Of a stretch of DNA of 10,874 nucleotides, positions 6,901-10,874 are shown one piece after another (position 1 is the first letter of the stretch; each line of letters starts with the position of its first letter). The stretch is from Mesorhizobium sp. (lineage in GTDB: Bacteria; Pseudomonadota; Alphaproteobacteria; Rhizobiales; Rhizobiaceae), in NCBI GenBank assembly GCA_030698645.1, contig JAUYMV010000619.1, forward strand, positions 1 to 10,874, given 5' to 3'. The notes beneath the pieces were generated by a model. That model searched no databases, was not told the origin of the DNA, and saw only the letters and a program-made list of their open reading frames with translations. The translations under genes and the position numbers were made by a program.

Positions 6901-7440
6901 CGAGGCGCCGACGGGGCCGCGCTCTCCCCCGGTCAGGCAGATCAGCCCGTCCGAGTGGCCGGCAAGCCAGTCGGCCTCCGCATAGACGCCGGCATCCGCC
7001 GGATTGTCGAGATAGGCGCGGCTGACCAGGCGCACGAGGCTCGAATAGCCTGCCTCGTCGGCGGCGATGAGCACGACCGGAAAGAGCGGCCGGCCGCGTC
7101 TGTGGCCCGGATTGAAGCCGCCATTGTGATCCGCCGTTTCGGGCTCGAAGGCGATGTCGAGCTGAACGCCGATGATCGGCTGGACGCCCTCCTTGGTCGC
7201 CTTCTGGGCGAACTCCAGCGCGCCGAAGAGATTGTTCGTGTCGGTGACGGCGATGGCCGGCGCGCCATCCTTGACGGCTTGGGCGACGACCTTCGAGATC
7301 GGCAATGCGCCTTCGAGCAGAGAATAGGCCGAGTGGACGCGCAGATGGATGAACGGGCGCGCCGGAACCGCCGGCCGCGGCGCGTTGCGTTCGGCCGCCT
7401 CGCGACGCAGCGGATCCCGGATGCGCGGTTCGTTTGCCAT
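3904..7440 (-). CDS. dnaE: DNA polymerase III subunit alpha (replicative, DnaE1 type)
   Basis: 1178 aa catalytic subunit of the chromosomal replicase. Domains in order: PHP (FIHLRVHSAYSLLEGAL, near residue 30), palm with the catalytic aspartates in MPDFDIDFCQDRRDEV (D441, D443) and KFDFLGLKTLTVLD, fingers with GPGRGSGAGSLVAYAL and FNKSHAAAYAIVSYQTAFLK, then a helix-hairpin-helix region (AAIKGVGEAAV) and a C-terminal OB fold (AGTVTSAKERKTKTGNKMC). The PHP site reads HLRVH as in E. coli, not the metal-binding form of active PHP domains, so proofreading should come from a separate DnaQ. It is not the shorter mutagenic DnaE2, which has a different N-terminus and sits with imuA/imuB. I chose ATG 7440 because the N-terminal extension is then shorter. 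ATG 7473 (11 residues more) is equally possible and neither has a good ribosome binding site. It ends 205 bases before csp. Confidence 0.97.
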   Translation of the reverse strand: MANEPRIRDPLRREAAERNAPRPAVPARPFIHLRVHSAYSLLEGALPISKVVAQAVKDGAPAIAVTDTNNLFGALEFAQKATKEGVQPIIGVQLDIAFEPETADHNGGFNPGHRRGRPLFPVVLIAADEAGYSSLVRLVSRAYLDNPADAGVYAEADWLAGHSDGLICLTGGERGPVGASLKDDHPALAAARLDALAAAFGDRLYVELQRPAGYDRAVEAATIALAYDRRLPLVATNEAFFLARDDYDAHDALIAIAEGSVVAVDDRRRLTPDNFLKSQAEMAELFADLPEAIDNTIEVALRCSYFPKNRNPILPRFTGGGDDPEAALKAEAGELRRQAREGLAMRLETFGTSAGYDAFNYSERLEFELEVIERMKYPGYFLIVADFIQWAKAQGIPVGPGRGSGAGSLVAYALTITDVDPLRFSLLFERFLNPDRVSMPDFDIDFCQDRRDEVIRYVQQKYGRDQVAQIITFGTLQARAVLRDVGRVLQMPYGQVDRLCKMVPQNPANPVTLAQAIEGEPRFQEEIEREPIVQTLLDIAQKLEGLYRHASTHAAGIVIGDRPLSELVPMYRDPRSDMPVTQYNMKYVEQAGLVKFDFLGLKTLTVLDTAVKLIKRRGIEIDLAKLPLDDEKTYAMLSRGEVVGVFQVESAGMRKALIGMKPDRIEDIIALVALYRPGPMENIPTYNARKHKEEEMASIHPKIDHLVAETQGVIVYQEQVMQIAQELSGYTLGEADLLRRAMGKKIRAEMEVQRVRFVSGAVERGVEKGKADFIFDLLAKFADYGFNKSHAAAYAIVSYQTAFLKAHYPVEFLAASMTLDMSNTDKLADFRQDAIRLGIDVVPPSVKTSDRDFEVDGNRIFYSLAAIKGVGEAAVRHIMERRREKQFEDLEDFCERVDPRIAGKRVFESLIQAGAFDCFGHERAAMMAGIERMMGLASRASEDAALGMTDMFGSASAARQQKLHLPATEAWPPAERLQREFQAVGFYLSAHPLDEYRTALEKMRVQGWTDFAAAVKRGATAGRLAGTVTSAKERKTKTGNKMCVVQLSDMTGQYEAVLFSETLAQYREFLVEGKSLVVTVAAEDRPEGVNLRVQTVQALDVEAGRLQKALRIFLRDATALNTLTTQLAQRGDGQVSFVVVKEGGQGEVEIELPHRYRIDTRVAAAMRAVPGVVDVELV

Positions 7441-7505
7441 GGCCTGCACTGAACTCAGAGAATCGGACACCATCTTTCGGAAAGTTGGCAGCTCATGTCC
7501 AGCGC

Positions 7506-7532
7506 TTCACCGCGTCAGCAGGCTCGTATAAT
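7506..7532 (+). promoter_or_regulatory. Possible promoter of the NTF2-like gene
   Basis: A perfect -10 TATAAT lies at 7527-7532, 31 bases before the ATG at 7564. The -35 is weak: TTCACC at 7506-7511 matches TTGACA at four positions with a 15-base spacer. A perfect -10 is notable in such GC-rich DNA and the distance to the gene start is sensible. Confidence 0.4.
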
Positions 7533-7563
7533 GTGGATGCGGGACAATGCAGGCGGAGAAAAC

Positions 7564-7938
7564 ATGATGGGGGCATCGGATGCACGGCGGGATGCGGTCG
7601 AGGCGACCGTATCGGACTATGTCGAGGGCATGGTCTTCGCCGACGAAGCGAAGCTGCGGCGCGCCTTCCATCCGGCGGGGGTGGTCGTCGGACACTACGA
7701 AGACACGCTCGAATGGCTGTCGCTAGAGGATTTCATCGCCAGTTGCGCGGCGGCCGGCCCGGCACCTCTCGGGACCAAGGCGTCCTTCGACATCCTGACA
7801 CTCGATATGACCGGCGACGTCGCGACGGTGAAGGTCACGGACGAATATCTCGGCGCCCGCTTCACCGACTATCTGACGCTGCTCGAGCATGACGGGCGCT
7901 GGCAAATCGTCAACAAGACCTATTTCCACCACGGCTGA
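7564..7938 (+). CDS. NTF2-like / putative lumazine-binding family protein
   Basis: 124 aa small cytoplasmic protein with the cone-shaped NTF2-like pattern: an N-terminal helix (DAVEATVSDYVEGMVFAD), then beta strands DILTLDMTGDVATVKVTDEY, FTDYLTLLEHDGRWQIVNKTYF. The ending resembles the lumazine-binding-like (Lumazine_bd_2/SnoaL-like) group, whose members have no common assigned reaction, so I give no specific function. ATG 7564 is chosen because GGAG ends five bases before it and a TATAAT box is 31 bases upstream. The frame is open from 7495 but that start would precede the promoter; a second ATG follows at once. It is divergent from dnaE and converges on pccA, with only 8 bases between the two stops. 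Confidence 0.82.
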   Translation: MMGASDARRDAVEATVSDYVEGMVFADEAKLRRAFHPAGVVVGHYEDTLEWLSLEDFIASCAAAGPAPLGTKASFDILTLDMTGDVATVKVTDEYLGARFTDYLTLLEHDGRWQIVNKTYFHHG

Positions 7939-7946
7939 TCCGGGCC

Positions 7947-9959
<2,013 letters not shown>

Positions 9960-10034
9960 GCGGTTCTGGTCCTCCGGGCGGCCAGCTTTAGGGCTTTGTG
10001 GAATCATCCTCAAGCCGGGCACGAACGGTATGGC

Positions 10035-10466
10035 TTAGAAATGCTCGCCGCTCTTGAACGGCCCGACGCGCACGCCCGCCGCGATCAGATAGGCCGTCGA
10101 CCAGCCGATGAGCAGGAAGCCGTTGATCCCTTCGAGGGCCGCGAAGATCCGCCATTCCCGGACCGGAACAGCGTCGCCGTAACCGACGGTGGAAAATGTC
10201 ACCAGCGAGAAGTAGAGCGCGGTTTCGAAGTCCTGCACCACGCCGAGCGCGTAGTGGCAGGCCGCCCACAGCCAGACCTCCACGGTCATGACCGCGAAGA
10301 GGCCGAGAACCGTCGCGATCATCTGGATGACGCGGCTGCGATGGCCGTGCATCGGAAACCGCGCCGTGGCGATGTTCACGAGGCGCGTGACTTCGATGAG
10401 ACCGAAGGTGTGGACGATGACGGTCGCCGAGATGACCAGTGTGCCGAGCGCAAGGTTGACGAACAT
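10035..10466 (-). CDS. Small potassium-channel-like membrane protein (ion channel family)
   Basis: 143 aa inner-membrane protein. The potassium selectivity filter TVGYGD is intact at residues 93-98, within FSLVTFSTVGYGDAVP. Hydrophobic segments lie at about 4-26 and 46-70 before the pore and 108-131 after it, so it appears to have three transmembrane helices plus a pore loop. There is no RCK/TrkA-N regulatory domain and no S4-like voltage sensor, so it is a minimal channel, presumably a homotetramer. Transport of potassium is inferred from the filter. The start at 10466-10464 has only a weak AGG upstream. It is divergent from the adh gene (119 bases apart) and 75 bases upstream of pccA on the same strand, so some read-through into pccA is possible, though the two functions have no obvious link. 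Confidence 0.88.
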   Translation of the reverse strand: MFVNLALGTLVISATVIVHTFGLIEVTRLVNIATARFPMHGHRSRVIQMIATVLGLFAVMTVEVWLWAACHYALGVVQDFETALYFSLVTFSTVGYGDAVPVREWRIFAALEGINGFLLIGWSTAYLIAAGVRVGPFKSGEHF

Positions 10467-10585
10467 GGACGCAACCTATCTTGTTCGCCGCCGCTGTAAA
10501 TTGACCAGCGCAAACTTTTCACCGGACTTGATGCGGCGCGAGATTCCTGAAAGTTTCCGCCGCTGTCGCTCAGAAAGGAACGCCC

Positions 10586-10874
10586 ATGAAAACCCGCGCC
10601 GCAGTCGCCGTCGCAGCTGGAAAACCGCTGGAAATCATGGAAGTGGACCTCGAAGGGCCGCGCGAGGGCGAGGTGCTGGTCGAGATCAAGGCGACCGGCA
10701 TCTGCCACACCGACGAGTTTACCCTTTCGGGCGCCGATCCGGAGGGCATCTTTCCGGCCATCCTCGGCCATGAGGGCGCCGGAATCGTCGTCGATGTCGG
10801 CAAGGGCGTCACCAGCCTCAAGAAGGGCGACCACGTCATCCCGCTCTACACGCCCGAATGCCGCCAGTGCCCGT
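10586..10874 (+). CDS. S-(hydroxymethyl)glutathione dehydrogenase / class III alcohol dehydrogenase (3' truncated by window edge)
   Basis: The first 96 residues of a zinc-dependent medium-chain dehydrogenase are present and the gene runs off the window. The family oxidises S-hydroxymethylglutathione with NAD in formaldehyde detoxification and also reduces S-nitrosoglutathione. Catalytic zinc ligands C40 (in TGICHTDE) and H62-E63 (in LGHEGAGIV) are present, and the structural zinc cysteines begin at C92 and C95 (TPECRQC). The phrases [20 protein letters not shown] and [13 protein letters not shown] are typical of class III enzymes and distinguish it from ordinary alcohol dehydrogenases. The ATG has AAAGGA about 7 bases upstream. 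It is divergent from the channel gene; I saw no convincing promoter in the shared 119 bases (TTGACC at 10501-10506 lacks a good -10). Confidence 0.93.
   Translation, partial: MKTRAAVAVAAGKPLEIMEVDLEGPREGEVLVEIKATGICHTDEFTLSGADPEGIFPAILGHEGAGIVVDVGKGVTSLKKGDHVIPLYTPECRQCP

Noticed and set aside
3895..7452. Plus-strand open frame of 1185 codons antisense to nearly all of dnaE
   Set aside because: It is exactly in register with dnaE codons. Such a frame stays open whenever the sense gene avoids TTA, CTA and TCA codons, which GC-rich genes do. The translation is rich in R, H, D and A with no domain pattern, while the dnaE strand has clear polymerase motifs.
10461..10475. GAAC-N7-CAAC at the channel gene start, resembling a LexA box
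   Set aside because: The second half-site has a mismatch and the site overlaps the start codon of a gene with no SOS link; near-matches of this quality are expected by chance.
10501..10529. TTGACC as -35 for the adh gene
   Set aside because: No -10-like hexamer occurs 16-18 bases downstream, so I did not call a promoter.
10488..10566. Direct repeat CCGCCGCTGT at 10488-10497 and 10557-10566 in the channel/adh intergenic region
   Set aside because: Ten GC-rich bases recurring over 70 bases is close to chance in this genome, and the copies have no consistent position relative to a promoter.

Overview
The window is GC-rich chromosomal DNA with densely packed genes on both strands. The protein families point to an alphaproteobacterium of the Rhizobiales, possibly Mesorhizobium- or Phyllobacteriaceae-like; that lower rank is an impression. 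Supporting signs are a direct-repeat LexA box of the alphaproteobacterial type (GTTC-N7-GTTC) before dinB, a DinB with an N-terminal four-cysteine extension, and a PccA that resembles the alphaproteobacterial propionyl-CoA carboxylase alpha subunit along its length. There is no sign of a mobile element, CRISPR array, rRNA or tRNA. This is mostly core genome, and I did not find a clear new multi-gene system.

Layout. 1-171: tail of an unrecognised plus-strand gene. 168-764 (minus): GNAT acetyltransferase. 765-848: divergent regulatory region with a sigma70-type promoter and a perfect LexA box. 849-2165 (plus): DNA polymerase IV (dinB). 2162-3357 (minus): four small genes, transcribed from high to low coordinates as a 77-79 aa helical protein, a 125 aa protein, a 68 aa basic protein and a YkgJ-type cysteine-cluster protein. 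The first three look like an operon of unknown function. 3364-3488: two strong stem-loops in the csp 3' region, the second a Rho-independent terminator. 3489-3698 (minus): cold-shock protein with a leader of about 140 nt and a consensus-like promoter at 3845-3873. 3904-7440 (minus): dnaE, the replicative DNA polymerase III alpha subunit. 7564-7938 (plus): NTF2/lumazine-binding-like small protein. 7947-9959 (minus): pccA. 10035-10466 (minus): small potassium-channel-like protein. 10586-end (plus): 5' part of class III alcohol dehydrogenase (glutathione-dependent formaldehyde dehydrogenase).

How the genes work together. Two DNA polymerases lie in the window. DnaE is the replicase, while DinB is a translesion polymerase that the LexA box places in the SOS response. 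The csp gene has the architecture of a cold-regulated mRNA: strong promoter, long structured leader and discrete terminator. pccA and the adh gene are housekeeping metabolism (propionyl-CoA carboxylation and formaldehyde detoxification). pccB, the expected partner of pccA, is not in the window. The least explained part is the run of small proteins at 2525-3357. The most informative non-coding parts are the dinB/GNAT divergent region and the csp leader and 3' region. All intergenic gaps are shorter than 300 bases.
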